A DNA stretch of 64,000 nucleotides, from the NCBI GenBank assembly GCA_024663395.1, contig JANFAH010000006.1, forward strand, positions 1,302,001 through 1,366,000. The letters are read 5' to 3'. The position numbers and the translations under genes are program-made. How positions within the stretch are numbered: position 1 is the first letter of the stretch; every line of letters starts with the position of its first letter. Source of the DNA: Pisolithus tinctorius. Taxonomy: Eukaryota; Basidiomycota; Agaricomycetes; Boletales; Pisolithaceae. Below, one piece after another: positions 47,917 through 61,600 of this stretch. The notes under the pieces were generated by a model. The model had not been told where the DNA came from. It searched no databases and saw only the letters and a list, made by a program, of their open reading frames with translations.

Positions 47917-48817
47917 ATGAGCACGTCGCTCTCGATGCCATCCTCCTCGACATCCAGGGACAGCTCGCCTTCCACTTCCCATCCAACCCCCATTCCTCCG
48001 TCACGCCCCATAAGCCCAGGCGTCGCGTCGAAATTGTTCTTCTCCATGAGGAAGCAGTTCACCAGCGGCAGTTCACCCATCCCTCAGCGAAAAAAGCCAA
48101 GCGAACGTCCGGTGCGTCTTTTCTGGTATCCCAAATCATCCGAATAGTGCCTTACTATCGGTGGATCAGTGTGGTGGCATGTACTCCACCCCCGAAGAGC
48201 GACACCCCTATACCCCCTCGCGTGTTATTCGTCCCCGCTACATAGATGCTTCCTCAGAACGTCCTTCCATAGAACAAATAGCCATGGGCCTCCACATTTC
48301 ACGCACTCCCCATCTCAGGTCTGGTAACCCTGTCCAGCGACATTCTCCACTGTCGTCCCCTTCCCTGCGTCGCCTCGTGAATGCCCCTGGCAGTGCGCCC
48401 TATGTATTACCACATTCTCGTCCTCATGCCCTCCACGACTCGTCATCGCCTGCGCAGCAACGGCAACGACACAGCCTTCCTCCCCCTCCTAGACGCTCGT
48501 CTATGAAAAAGACCACTGCCTCTAGCTCGACCCTTGATCCGCCGCAGAAAACCCCAACGCTTCTCAGCGCCTCCCCTTCCGCGTCTACTGTCACTTCCGG
48601 AGGACCCCTCACTCCGGGGTCGTGGTCTGTGCGGTCTTTGAGAATGCGGATGTCCAAGTATATACCAGGTTATCATCGCACGTCGGTAACGGTGGCATCC
48701 ATCGATCGAGCAAGTACATTCACCTCATCAGGCAGCGATGCCACGCGTCCGACGACACCACGCAAGTCGGTTAGATTCTCTACGAGCGTACTGGCACTGA
48801 ACGACCTACCTTCATGA
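47917..48817 (+). CDS. Ser/Pro-rich disordered protein with a PP1-docking-like motif
   Basis: Two exons (47917-48111, 48170-48817) encode 280 residues, MSTSLSMPSSSTSRDSSPST to VLALNDLPS. It is dominated by Ser, Pro, Thr and Arg and has no domain I recognise. Near the C-terminus (48761-48778) the sequence RKSVRF matches the RVxF docking motif for protein phosphatase 1. SVRSLRMRMSKYIPGY in the second half is the only other non-repetitive stretch. Many SP/TP pairs suggest phosphorylation. An upstream in-frame ATG at 47752 is possible but reads less like the rest. Confidence 0.6.
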
Positions 48818-49256
48818 CGACTCTGCACAGTATTTGGTGCAGCCATGCATGCTTCATTCTGTTTTTCGATTTCACCATATAGCCATTTTGTTTACTATTT
48901 TTATTCCACGCGGGACTTGTTCCTGGCCCTGATACCACGAACATTCGTTATGTGTAGCCCAACGATCTTTCAAGTTCTTTCCTGCATGACTAGCATTCGA
49001 TTTGTCATTCTGTGATACGTCATTACAAATAATAAATTTTTGTTTTGCATGTCAAAGTGGTGCTCCGTGGCTGTGCCCCTTGCTTTTGGAACACCCTTAC
49101 GTCCAGCCTGCCCGGTCCAAACTTCGTCATTCCCCTTCCCCGCGGCTGGCAACGACTGTTGTGTTGGACTTACCCATCTGCTAGCATTTGAATCCTACCT
49201 CAACTTACTTGCAATCTTAATTGACTTCGAAGCAGCAATACCTGACGTTATTCACC
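48818..49256. other. Intergenic region
   Basis: Contains the 3' end of the Ser/Pro-rich gene and the leader of the J-protein gene. No motif stands out. Confidence 0.45.
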
Positions 49257-51500
49257 ATGCCGCCGGTAGAGACCGAGTATTATGACCTGGTGCGGCGTCA
49301 TCCATAAACCATACCCATGCGAGAGATCTCACCGGGTATCGCATTTTTGTTGTTCAATCGGTAACCGCGGATGGCAAATACCTTGATAGTTGGGCGTTTC
49401 CGTGGACGTCAATGATACGGACTTAAAGAAGGCTTATCGAAAACAGGCCATGAGAGTACGTCTGCGTCATATCTGGCGTGGATTCTTGTTTCTGATATGA
49501 TTTCTGATGCGTGTACAGTACCATCCAGACAAGAACCCATCCCCAGATGCCGAGGAGAAGTTCAAAGAAATAAGGTAAGGTTACCCATTTCTAATACCTT
49601 ATCCACAGAATTAAAAGTTCCTCACCCTACACGTGGGGAATGCAGTAAAGCCTTTCAGGTACTATCGGATCCGGTGCGTCTTCTCCCGTTCATAGGAAGA
49701 CGTGCGAGCGTGGGTAGTTGACGCGATGCCATCCATAGAATCTACGCGCCGTATACGACAAGAATGGCAAGTCTATGGTGCGTATACTTGATTTTGAAAC
49801 ATCCGCGCGGGTTTTACGGGTGGCCACATCTTAGGTGGACAAGGAGGGAAACGAAATGGAGGATGCCGCCGCGTTCTTTGCGAATGTCTTTGGTGGAGAA
49901 CGGTTCCGGGATTACGTGCGTTGGGTTTCGTCGCCAGTTTTGCTTTCCACCTCATACGACTCATTTGCAGATTGGTGAAATCACCCTCATGAAGGAAATG
50001 GGTTCAGTTGCGGCGACCGTGGCTACTGATGAGGAACGCGCTGAAATGGAGAAAGAGGGCATCATACCACCCGGTACTTCCGCGGCCGCAACGTCCAGTG
50101 CAACGTCCACCGCTTCCACCTCCGCGGATAATCAAGCCACTCCCGCGGGTACCCTCACACATGCACCCACTCCGTCAGGCGAAGAGACGGCGTCCAGACG
50201 GACATCTGTCCACGGACCCCCTTCTCCTCCTTCGAGGGATGGCAAAAAAGATGCCTCGAAGAAGCGTAATAGACTGTCCTCGGAACAAAGGAAGAAACTC
50301 CAGGAGCTCGAGGAAGAACGCAGAAAGGCTTTGGATGAGCGCGTCAAGTCTCTCACGACCAAGTTAATCGACAGACTGCGACCGTTTGTAGAGGCCAAAC
50401 GTCCTGGGGACCCAGATGACCCGGAGACGAAGACCTTCCAGGAAAAAGTGAAGCTGGAGGCGGAGGATTTGAAGTTGGAGAGCTTCGGGGTTGAGGTAGT
50501 TCCTCAATTACGAACGCGTGGTACGCACATGCTCAAGCACTTCTCACAGCTTCTCCATGCCATTGGCACGGTGTATATGATGAAAGCCTCTTCGTTTTTG
50601 AAGTCCAAGAAATTCTTTGGCCTGTGAGCAGCATGACCTTTTTGTCTGACTCCTTATCCACGAACCATCCATCTCAGTTCAGGCTTCTGGTCGCGGGTGA
50701 AAGAAAAAGGGTCCGTAGCAAAGGATGCTTGGGGTGTCATCGGTAGCGCGTCAGTAGCTGTTCCTGATTTGGTGGGATGAGCGCCTCTCACGAAGAACCC
50801 TGCATATAGATTAAGCGTCCAATCACTTATGCATGAAATGGAAAGGCTTCAAGCCAAAGGAGAGGTAGGGGACGATGAGCTACGGGCTCTAGAGGAGGAC
50901 ATGACTGGCAAGGTAAATTTGTGGACGAACACGTGTCTGTCTTACACCCGGCTGACACCGCAAATACCATCGTTTGCTGTGCAGATTCTGCTGGCATCTT
51001 GGCGTGGAACCCGCTTCGAAGTCGTTCAAGTACTTCGAGAGGCAAGTCGGCTCCCCCTCTCTCTAAAGCATCCCAGAAGCCTTGTTAATCTAACCCCCCG
51101 GATTACGCCGATCAGGTGGTGGATCATGTCCTGAAAGACCGCGAAGTGTCAGAGCAAACTCTAGTTAGCCGGGCCAAGGTGAAATGCTGAATGTGGAATG
51201 CCTGTAGCAACTTAATGAAACGTTTATCTCCAGGGTCTGTTAATAATGGGTCACATTTTCAAGTCAACGGTTCCTGACGAGTCGGACGAAGACCGGCGCG
51301 AACTCGAACGGTGTGTGCTGTCCCTGCGGAGTTCGTTCCGCGTGCTTAGTTTTTGTTTGCGCATTACTAGGATTGTGGCTGAGGCCGCTCACGGCAAGTC
51401 GAAACATCATCAGCTTCGCACAGCTGCCAAGGCACGCAAAGACGGGAAATGCACCCCGCCCAAAGAGGCTGCGGAGCAAGCCGAAAAAGAGCCCTGCTAA
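49257..51500 (+). CDS. J-domain protein with X domain (Caj1/Djp1 type)
   Basis: Short exons give MPPVETEYYDL, then LGVSVDVNDTDLKKAYRKQA, YHPDKNPSPDAEEKFKEIS and KAFQVLSDP: a type III J domain with intact HPD. A linker rich in Ser, Thr and Pro (AATSSATSTASTSADN) leads to a coiled-coil (KKLQELEEERRKALDERVKS) and the DnaJ-X domain (KLIDRLRPFVEAKRPGDPDD, LESFGVEVVPQLRTRGTHML, HAIGTVYMMKASSFL). Later exons read SLMHEMERLQAKGEVGDDEL and GHIFKSTVPDESDEDRREL. Relatives in yeast assist Hsp70 at membranes and in peroxisome import. The last exon boundaries near 51340 and the exact stop (51500 or 51540) are uncertain. Confidence 0.82.
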
Positions 51501-51692
51501 CGTACCTCCGCATAGCCACGCGATGAACCCCCCAAAGTGACTTCATGATCACGACATGATTCTAGACTCTTCACTGCCCTAATCGAGTATTTGTAGCTCA
51601 TTCGAACGGTTTCTTTTGGATACATACATAGGTGGTACTAGTACAGCGAATGTGAGAGCACAGGTCCTGTCTCGGACGGAACAAATTTGGTG

Positions 51693-53962
51693 TTACAGCT
51701 CAGTCTGATGCGTGTCCGAGTCGGATAAAATTAGTTGTTGCACACCTGCTGGCCCACTCTCGTAGGCCCCTCTCACCTACACACAACGGAGGGAACGTTG
51801 AGCTTCTGGGCGGAAGCAGGGCGGCTTTGCCACTTACCTGCTGGAAGAGCTCATCGTCAGCGATAACACGGAAACCTGTCCATGCCAAGCCCTTGGAAAC
51901 TGTCATGGTTGCTTTGTGAGCATCCGTGCTTCGCGCAGATTCCGCAAACGCTGGCGTATGATTACCCCCATTGGCCACCGTCGGTATCGCTATCGAGACC
52001 CACCAAAGAAACCTTTCGTCAATTATAGATTCGGCTCCATGATGATGTATAACGTACCAAACGATGGGTGCAGAGAGGGCAGAGCTAGTGTAAGTATTTG
52101 GGGTAAAGACTCGGCCAACTCGTAGATGTGGCAGAAACGCTTACCATAAGAAACGTTCCCCTTGGAGGACAAGTGAGTTCGCATTTCTTTTAGATAATAA
52201 GAAGGGAAAAAACTCACAAAATCCGTCGATGCCCCGAACCCGCGTTGGCCAATGTTCATTCCGAAAGAGTTACTCACGGCGTGCGAGAAGCAAGCCGCTG
52301 GCATTTGGATAGAAGGTAAACATGAGGAGGGTCAATGACCCAAGGGGATGACTTGCCAAGAACGTTGTTCTGCCGGAGGTCATGATACGGAATACCCTCG
52401 GTGAGCTTGAAGCGACATGATGTAGCCAGTGCTGCCCCTCTGTCCATTTTGGTCAGAACAGCCAAGGAATGCAATCTGTCAGACCAACTCAAAGCACGCT
52501 TTGACTCTTTCTACCAACACAGACAATTGATCTTTTGTCGGCGCCCGTACCAACCAACGCATGCCGGCATAGTCGGGTATAACTTTTGAGTCCATTAGTC
52601 ATCCCCCTTCAGCTAAGTGGAAGTACGTATCTCACCATTAACTGCGCTCTTGGAGCCCTGGATCACACCATGAATTCTGTGGTCAGGTTTAATTTGCTGA
52701 CGCAATACTGAGATGCTCGAATAGGCTAGGAATGCTGCATCGAGAGCATTGGTCCCGTCCCAAGGGGCATTCCCCGCATGTGCACTATCTCTCACAATTA
52801 GGCAGTGTAAATTATGTAACGTCGACACTCACGATCGTCCGAAGAATTCCGCTTCTAGCGACTGCATTGCAAGACAGGACCCGAGGGATACCGAACCTGC
52901 GGGCCCCGTTGCAGGGTGACACCTGTGAAGAAAATAGTCAAGAAAACAGTCAAGCGCAAAAATCAATGCTAGCTGACATGAGACAAACATCTATGTCTCT
53001 ATACCCGCCCCTCTCAAGCATCACTGCCTTACCCGCGCCTCCCTCTTCCCCTGTGTGAGGATAAGTCGTGGGCAGGATCCTATCTCAGTTAGAACTTACC
53101 CGGTGTTCCAAGAAGAACGACTGTTCCGGGGACGTCGTAAGTTTGAAGCGCAGACTTGACAGCGATCGCCACCCCCACTCCACTTACAGCAATGAGGTTG
53201 TGACCACATGCATGCCCGATGACAGGTAACGCGTCCATTTCTGAATTAATCCCAAGTGTCCTGCCCCCCTTACCATGTGTGAATTCTGCTCTCCACGCGG
53301 TTTCCAAACCTAAGTAATGCCGGGTTACGGCGAATCCATGACGTTCCATGAAGTCACACAAGAGGTCATGGGCATAACTGATACAAGTATTAGTGTCACA
53401 ACCTGAAAATGCGACGAAGTACGAACCGTTCCTCGAACATGAGCTCGGGGTGATCTTTTTGGGAGGGAGACAATCGTTTAATTCAAGCTTACAATTTACC
53501 AGTGCACTAACCGTGAATTTGGAGGCTTAAAGCCCTCAAATCATTGTCCAGTGCCTGCATCGTTGACTCGATGACAGACATCACTGTGGACATCGACTGA
53601 ACGCTGGTCGAGGAATCTAAGTACTTTGGAGGAGGATCGACTGAGCTAGGCAGTGATCGTCTGGCCGAGAAGTCGCAACAGGACTCAAAGTGTACGGGCT
53701 CCTAATGATAAACAAGAAAGGGGAGGTCAACCTAACTACCTTCGGGTTGGGAAACCTGCGAACGTACAGAATTGACGAACGTGCTCGGTCGATCTGAGGA
53801 GGGTTGCTTATCATGATCTTCGCTTTCCTCACTTGAGTTCCGTTGATCTATCTTGGTCGGTGATCGTATGGATAAAGAACGGCCGATGGGAGGTAGCCTG
53901 AAAAGGCGCTTTAGAGAGAGGCAACCAACCTTGTTGTGGTCGTCAAGCATCTTGTGAGACAT
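51693..53962 (-). CDS. Peptidase M20 family protein (PM20D2-like amidohydrolase)
   Basis: An N-terminal Ser/Arg-rich region from MSHKMLDDHNKVGCLSLKR joins by splicing to EPVHFESCCDFSARR and then to the catalytic body: LQIHDHPELMFEERYAHDLL, GINSEMDALPVIGHACGHNL (metal site), VVLLGTP, RDSAHAGNAPWDGTNALDAA, HRIHGVIQGSKSAVN, CRFKLTEGIPYHDLRQNNVL and the C-terminal HKATMTVSKGLAWTGFRVIA. The end is VQQLILSDSDTHQTEL at 51693. Human PM20D2 cleaves mixed peptides such as beta-alanyl-lysine; fungal members are little studied, so the substrate is inferred only at family level. About eleven introns; the extra N-terminal region is unusual for the family. Confidence 0.8.
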
Positions 53963-55396
53963 GGTGAAGCTTCGCTATCGGGAGCGAATGCGCTGATGTG
54001 GCAATATTCTGTAGAATCGGTTTGCATTTATCAATGCACGGGCGCTAATTGCCTGAGGCGTGCCATCACTTGGGGAATAGTCGTCTGATCCGAGAGCTCC
54101 GACAACATCGGGGCTTCCTGTGACAGGCTAGTTTCCTGGTACGAATCGGGGATAACAGGTTGACGACCTGTCTCATGGTTCGTGTATACATTTATACCAT
54201 GAAGATGCCACCTAACCATGAGAGTATGAGTCGTTATGTCAAATCCGGCGCAGAAGTTGAGATCCCACGGGTGACTTCTCAGGTTGATAAGTAATCCGCG
54301 GGCGTCTTGGAAGTCAAAGACATTGGGCTTCGTCCATTTGGTGATCCTTCTCTACTTGTGGAAGCTCATCTTCTCCATCTTCTCCACTCAAACCCAGGAT
54401 GATAATCCCCCCAATCTGCGCAGTCAGCTGGGAATGATCCTCCTACATATGTGTGTGCCACAGATTCAGACCGCTGGACCGCCGCTACCGGATCTAGAAA
54501 AGTCAGCTATTTTCATTTGCAGGCAAAGGAGATGTCGTGACCTCTATCATCTTGCCACCTGCATGATTTCAGCCAGGTGCAACTCTACTCCAAATCGGAT
54601 CTCGATGTGGAATAACTATAAACAGCGAGTCCAGGCAAGTCCAATTTCGCCTCAGATAACTGCCCCACATGCGAGATATGGAAGTATCCATCGTGTTTGA
54701 AGCTACCTGTTGCTGTCCGATTCGCACCAATCAATTTGCGGTTTGCAAGGGCCTGTGATGGCGGAGAGGGAAATGCGCTTTTACGCGGTTAAAACTCACG
54801 CCGGGATCTCTGTATATAAGTATGGATGGACCTACGGGAGATAACGAATGCGAGGATGAGGGAACAATCGGATATGATTTTACCGAGAAATGACCGTCTG
54901 CAGCTTGAACTTCTGTCGCTGGTCGGAAATCCGGAAGCTTGCTGGAGAATACTACCGAGCGCTGTGTGAAAAATGGAGGAAAGCCGTTGGGTGTCTCAGC
55001 CTTCGTGTTTCCGGAGCTACCGCAATTATCGTCATCCTTTCAGATAAGTTCATCCTCCAGGAATCATTTGTGTGCATGTATAAAGCTTCTCACTAAAACC
55101 TGAGACCAAAATTCGTCTGTTCTGATTTCATGGGAGGCGTAAGAGGGGTTCCGAGTTGTCACAGGAACATATTGCTGGACCCATTTAGAGGGCAAACTGC
55201 GACTGGGCGAAGAACTTCCGATGAAACGACTCCGGCATCAGGATCCGGACATCGCGCGATGACTATTGGTGCATGTTCGCTGGCACGCCCGACTTGTGTG
55301 GAATATGTTGCCGACATCACAGCAGTTCTTCAAACAAAGCTAAACAAAACGATTGCATCGGTGAACTGGTTTTGCAGGCGAAGCGCAAAAATCAAT
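53963..55396. other. Gene-poor region upstream of tRNA-Pro
   Basis: About 1.4 kb. Apart from the possible orphan exon at 54031-54333, I can support no gene. Plus-strand frames at 54284-54700 and 55130-55447 lack motifs. Confidence 0.4.
54031..54333 (-). CDS. Possible orphan 3' exon
   Basis: A minus-strand frame from about 54333 reads NVFDFQDARGLLINLRSHPW, FCAGFDITTHTL, VRWHLHGINVYTNHE and ends ARLRQLAPVH at 54031. It looks protein-like in composition, and an acceptor-like GTAG lies near its start, but no convincing upstream exon was found. It could be the end of an unknown gene or a relic. Confidence 0.25.
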   Translation of the reverse strand, partial: TKPNVFDFQDARGLLINLRSHPWDLNFCAGFDITTHTLMVRWHLHGINVYTNHETGRQPVIPDSYQETSLSQEAPMLSELSDQTTIPQVMARLRQLAPVH

Positions 55397-55477
55397 GGGC
55401 CTGGCCGGGAATTGAACCCGGGACCTCCTCCATTTAAGAAACCCTAAGAAGGAATCATACTACTAGACCACCAGGCC
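55397..55477 (-). tRNA. tRNA-Pro (anticodon AGG) with a 9-nt intron
   Basis: On the minus strand the acceptor GGCCTGG pairs with CCAGGCC, the D arm reads GTCTAGTAGTATGAT and the T arm has TTCAATT. The anticodon stem CCTTC/GGAGG encloses TTAGGG, then nine extra bases TTTCTTAAA and one T. The extra bases sit one base after the anticodon AGG, the canonical place for a nuclear tRNA intron. It lies 133 bases before the TOR start, on the other strand. Confidence 0.9.
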
Positions 55478-55610
55478 GATGGTCCCTCTCAGAAGAGAAA
55501 GTTCCAAAATGGTGGACGTACAACAGGAGCAAACATACTAACCGGTAAAGGAGGCTGTTGACTGTTTACCGTGACCGCCGTCCGTGCTGCTCACGAGACC
55601 GGTGTCAAGC

Positions 55611-58600
55611 ATGGCGTCAGCGATCTCACCAATGCACACTGACAACCTTAGCCAGATCTTTCAAGGGCTTCGTAGTCCCACGCCTGAAACGAGACTTCAA
55701 GCCGCGATCGATCTCCGTCGTTATGTATGACTTTTGTATCCACGTCATGGTGTCTCTTAATGCTTTCCAGGTGGTTACAACTGTGGTAGAAATGCCTAGC
55801 GATGCTGCAGTCAAACTTTGGGATGACGACATCAACAAACGCCTGTTCGACCTGATGCACAGCCAAAATAACAATGAGAGGCTCGGCGGCTTACTAGCGA
55901 TCGGTACTTCCTGTCTACGTGGCCTCCCGTAGAAACCTTTGGGTGTTAATTCGTCGCATAGATCATTTGCTGGAGAATGATGGCGAGGACCTCGTTGGAT
56001 CCAAGCGGTACCTCTACAGATTCTACAACTACGTCAAGCAGTTATTGCCAAACCACGACATGAATATCATGCTAGCAGCGTCCAAGACACTGGGTCACAT
56101 TGCAGCCATTGGTGGTGCGGACTTCGGAGAAGGCTTCATGGATGCAGAGGTGCCAGCCGCAGTGGACATGCTACAAGGACAAGAACTGCCTCGCTATGCC
56201 GGTGTCCTTATTCTGAAGGAATTGGCACGGAACAGTGCCGCCTATTTTCATCCTCATATTAGTCTTGTCTTCGACAAGATTCTCATTCCCTTGCGTGACC
56301 CTCGAGTTTTTGTCAGGGAGGGTGCTGCTGAACTTCTGGCGGCTTGCTTAGAGATCGTAACGACCAGAGAACGCCAGACACGGACCATGTACCTGATGAA
56401 AATCTTACAAGATGCGCAACTTGGTTTGAAAATGTCACAACCAGAGGTCATACATGGTTCGTTACTCATGTATCGCGAGCTTTTGCTGCGTGGAGATATC
56501 GTACGTGTGCAAATGGTGCTAAGTGGATTCAGCTTGAAGTTCTCATTATCATGCCGTTTTAGTTCATGCGAGAAGCATTCTTAGATACCGCAGAACAGAT
56601 CCTTCGATTCAAATCACATAGAGATAACCTAGTTCGCAAGACGGTCATTACACTCATTCCCACTCTTGCAGCATATGACACACAGACGTTCATCGAACAT
56701 TATCTTCACAAGTCCATGGGCCACCTCCTCACACAACTCGAAAAACCCAATGAACGATACTTCGGTATGTGTCATTGGTTTTGATTTTTGGCTAGCACCA
56801 ATTACACGACATCCAGCCTTCATCGCCATTGGACATACTGCAACCAACGTGGGGAGTGATATGAAACCTTTTCTGGACTCTATTATGATTCAAATCAAAC
56901 AAGGTCTTCAGCAGAGAGGGTAGGTGATGTTCTAGCAGCTTTGCTTGATGACTCACAGCTGGTTAGGAAGAAGAATGCACCGTCTGAGGAACCCATCTTC
57001 CAATGTGTTGGAATGTTAGCCTCTGCCGTAGGTCCGAACCTCACCAAGCTTCTTCACGATCAGTTGGACCTTTTCTTTGCATGTGGGCTGAGTGAGCCGC
57101 TACGACAAGCGCTGACTGACATCGCACGCAATATCCCACCGCTACTTAAAACCATTCAAGGTAACCACATCGCTGCTGGCGCAGGCAGCACTTAACATTT
57201 TTCCTTAGAGCGCTTGTTGGACCTGTTGTCGATGGTGTTGTGCGGGCAGCCTTACAAAGTAATAGGTGCACCACCCTCTTTGGTCAGGGGTGATGTTGCA
57301 TCCTACGCTCGCGAGTTTAGCGCATCTCAGGCTGCGAAAACTGGGAGGAACTCTGAACTTATCACGCTAGCGCTTTCCACGCTGGGCTCCTTTGATTTCT
57401 CTGGTGAGTTAGGGTCAGCAGTCCATGATCGCGAGGCTAATTTTACACAGGTCACGTTTTGAATGAGTTTGTTCGAGGTGCAGCTTTGCCATATCTCGAT
57501 GACGACAACCCTGAGGTTCGTCGCGCCGCCGCACTGGCATGCTGCAGGGTCTTCGTGAAAGATCCCATATGCTACCAGGCCAGCAGTCACGCTATTGAGA
57601 TCATCAGCGATGTCCTCGACAAGTTGCTGACAGTCGGCATTGCTGATCCCGGTGCGTCTTTTAGTCCTCACCCTTGGAAGGAGGCCCTGAGCTTGTTATA
57701 GAACCCAGTATTCGACTAACGGTACTTTCGTCTTTGCATGAACGATTTGATAAGCATCTAGCACAAGCCGAGAATGTGCGATCCATTTTCATTGCACTCA
57801 ATGACGAGGTTTTCGAGAACCGGGTCACTGCGGTTGGGTTGATTGGCCGACTTGCGAAGCATAACCCTGCATATGTTATGCCATCGTTGCGCAAGTCATT
57901 GATACAACTTCTTACTGAACTGGAGTACTCGACGGTCACGTACGAATCCCTTCTATCTGTGTTAGGATACGTAGTGAACAATTCATTCACAGGCGCAATC
58001 GCGAGGAATGCACCCGCTTACTCACCTTATTAGTGAGTGCTACGCAGAGGCTAATCAAACCATATGCGTTGCCAATCCTTCGGGTCTTACTTGGAAAAGC
58101 GAACGATACCAACCCTACCGTTGCCGCCAACGTGCTCATGTGCCTGGGGGAGCTTACCGCTGTCGGAGGGGAGGCTGTGACACCGCACATACCGGATCTG
58201 ATGCAAGTCATCATCGCGAAGTTGCAGGATCCGGCACACGTCAAACGAGATGCTGCCCTCCGTACACTTGGTCAACTATGCTCTAGCACCGGATACGTGA
58301 TTGCGCCGCTGGTTGAATACCCGCAGCTGTTGCCGATCTTGCACAGGATCCTACGAACCGAATCTGGCACATCTCGGCGTGAAGTAGTGAGGGAAGTAGT
58401 GAAGGTTTTGGGTATTCTTGGAGCTCTCGACCCTTACAGACGCAAGGTAAGTATTTCTCCAGTTGATTGTTGTTTTAAGGGTCAACATGGCCGCAGACTA
58501 AGCCCGACGAAGATCCGACTGCGGAGGGGACGCTACCAGCCAATTCCACAGCTGTTCTGAGCACTACGTCATCGACTGGTTCTGATGACTACTATCAGAC

Positions 58601-61600
58601 TGTCGTGATAACTGCGCTACTTGCCGTTCTCCACGATCAATCTATGAGCAGCCATCATCACAGCGTTATCGAGGCTATCATGAACATCTTCAAGACCCAA
58701 GGACTACGATGCGTAACTTTCTTACCTCAGATAATCCCTGCTTTTGCCGCAGTTGCGCGCACCTCTGCGGCGCGACTGCAGGAGTTCCATTTGCAACAAC
58801 TTGCAATTCTGGTGGGGATCATAAAGCAGCACATCCGTAATTACATGCCGGGAGTGTTTGGGCTTGTAACGGAACTTTGGGAAAATGTCTCTCTGCAACT
58901 ACCGATCGTTTCCCTTGTCGAAGCCCTCGGGAAGGCGTTGGATGCCGAGTTCAAACCATTCCTGCCCACCATCTTACCGCACCTGCTCAAGGTATTTGAA
59001 GGGGAGCTTACAGATAAACGTATGAACACGCAGATAAAGATCTTTGACGCGTTCCTGACCTTTGGCTCGAATATTGAGGAGTATTTACACCTCATTATCC
59101 CAGTCATTGTGAAAACTGCCGAGAGGGTCGAGGCATCTACGATCCTTCGGAAGCGTGCCATACAGAGCATAGCCCACTTGTCTCAACGTGTTAATTTTTC
59201 TGATCATGCATCGCGCATTATCCATCCACTGGTCAGGGTTCTCGATGTACCAAATAACGAGCTCCGCCAGGCAGTGATGGACACGCTTTGTGTGATTGTT
59301 GTTCAACTTGGTTCAGACTTTGCCGTTTTCGTTCCCATGATCAACAAAGTATGTGTTTCGTGAGGCATTGCGTAACTTGTCCAAGCTCACTTCTATAGTG
59401 CTTACACCGAAATCGTATTCATCACCCTCGGTATGAGAACCTTATCGGGAAACTACTCAATGGCGAGCGTCTACCGCAGGAGTCCGGTATCCATGAGATG
59501 CTGTAAGTATTCCACAGAACAATCGATGCAGTACCCATTATACATTCTCAGGGAAAGCTCCAAGGCCGCTGAGATATCAGCGGTGGCTGAGCCAGCAAAA
59601 TTGACCGTGAATCAGCAACATTTAAAACAAGCATGGGACGTGTCCGCAGTGGCTACAAAAGACGACTGGGTGGATTGGATGCATCGTCTTTCTGTCGAAT
59701 TCATGAAAGAGTCGCCCTCACATGCCCTTAGAGCATGCATGAGCCTAGTTGACATTCACCCACCACTCGCCAAAGAACTCTTCAATGCTGCGTTTATATC
59801 CTGCTGGACGGAGTTATACGATCAATACCAGGTGCTGCTTCATGAAATGACATCCCCACCTACTTTCCTATACTGACGTGTTACTGCAGGAAGGCTTGGT
59901 TCGCTCGATTGAACAGGCGATCACTTCTCCGTCTGCTCCATCTGACCTTATCCATCGTCTTCTCAGTCTTGCTGAGTTTATGGAACATGAAGAGAAGCCT
60001 CTTCCCATTGAGCATCGAACCCTCGGCGAGTATGCCATGCGATTCCACGCTTATGCAAAGGCTCTTCATTACAAAGAGCTCGAGTTCTTCACAGAAACAT
60101 CGCCGAACATCATCGAAGCCCTCATTGGTATTAACACCAAATTGCAACAACATGATGCCGCATGGGGAACGCTAACCATTGCTCGGGAGCAGTATGATGT
60201 CAGTAAACATGAAGAGTGGTACGAAAGACTTGGGAAATGGCAAGAAGCCTTGGTCGCATACGAGAAGAAAATAACAGTCGACCCTGATTCCCCGGATGTG
60301 CAGATTGGGAGAATGAAATGCTTACACGCGCTGGGCGAGTGGGAGCAACTCGAGCAGCAGGTCCTAGAACCGTGGGCAAGTGCTAACCATGAAGAGCGCC
60401 GTGAAATCGCTCCGATGGCTGCCGCCGCCGCCTGGGCATTACACGACTGGGAAGCCATGGATGATTACATCGGGGGCATGAGGAACGACTCTCCTGATCG
60501 TGCTTTCTACAAAGCTATTCTTTCTGTCCATCAGAATCAGTTCCCAAAGGCTCTGAAGGAAATCGGAAAAGCTCGGGACTTGCTCGAGCCAGAACTAACG
60601 TCCTTCGTAGGAGAAGGTTATGGTCGATCGTATAAGTGAGTGGTCGTTTATCCTAACATTGATGTTGTTGATAGTCGTTAGTACGTTGGTTCGCGCCCAA
60701 ATGTTGTCTGAGCTTGAGGAGATTATTATGTTCAAGCAATATGCCGACCAACCGGAACGCCAGCAGGCAATGCGCAAAACATGGATGAAGAGGCATGTTC
60801 ATTTCATCGTTCGTTGTCTGGTTAACTCGACTCTTGTTTTACAGACTCCAGGGTTGTCAGCCAGAGGTTGAAACCTGGCAACGCATATTGCAAGTTAGAG
60901 CATTAGTTCTCAACCCCGAAGATGACCCGGTCATGTGGATCAAATTTGCAAACCTCTGCCGCAAGTCAGATCGCATGGCTTTGGCCGAGAAAACAATCAA
61001 TTCGTTGCTGTCACCAGAAAGAGTAGGTTACTGCACTTCACACAAAGAACAAACTTACACTGGACCTAGCTTCAGCACGTACGGGATGATCAACACATGA
61101 AAGCGCCGCCGAACGTCGTTTACGCACATCTGAAATATATGTGGGCTAGCGGCTCCCGGGAGGAGAGCCTGAGCTTCCTCCGCCAGTTCTCTGGAAACCT
61201 CGCGAGGGACTTGCAGACAGAGAATAAGGAACACTTTCAGCGTACCAGTGTCGGCAAACAGAAACTGGAAGAGCTTTCGCGCTTGCTGGCACGCTGTTAT
61301 TTCAAACAGGGGCAGTGGCAAGTCGAGCTGAAAGAAGACTGGGGTGCTGTATGTGCATGTTCTGGCTTTGGGACCATCACTTATCACTGCTCGCAGCGCA
61401 ACGTCAAGGATATTCTTCACTCCTACTTGCTGGCTACTCATTACGATCCCAACTGGTATAAGGCCTGGCATACGTGGGCGCTTGCAAACTTCGAAGTCGT
61501 CGGCTATCTCGAGAGCCAAAAGGAGAGTGCCGTTACCGATGTTCCTGGTAGTGGCCTCGCAGCACACACAGTACAGGCCGTACGAGGTAAGCGTTTGTGT

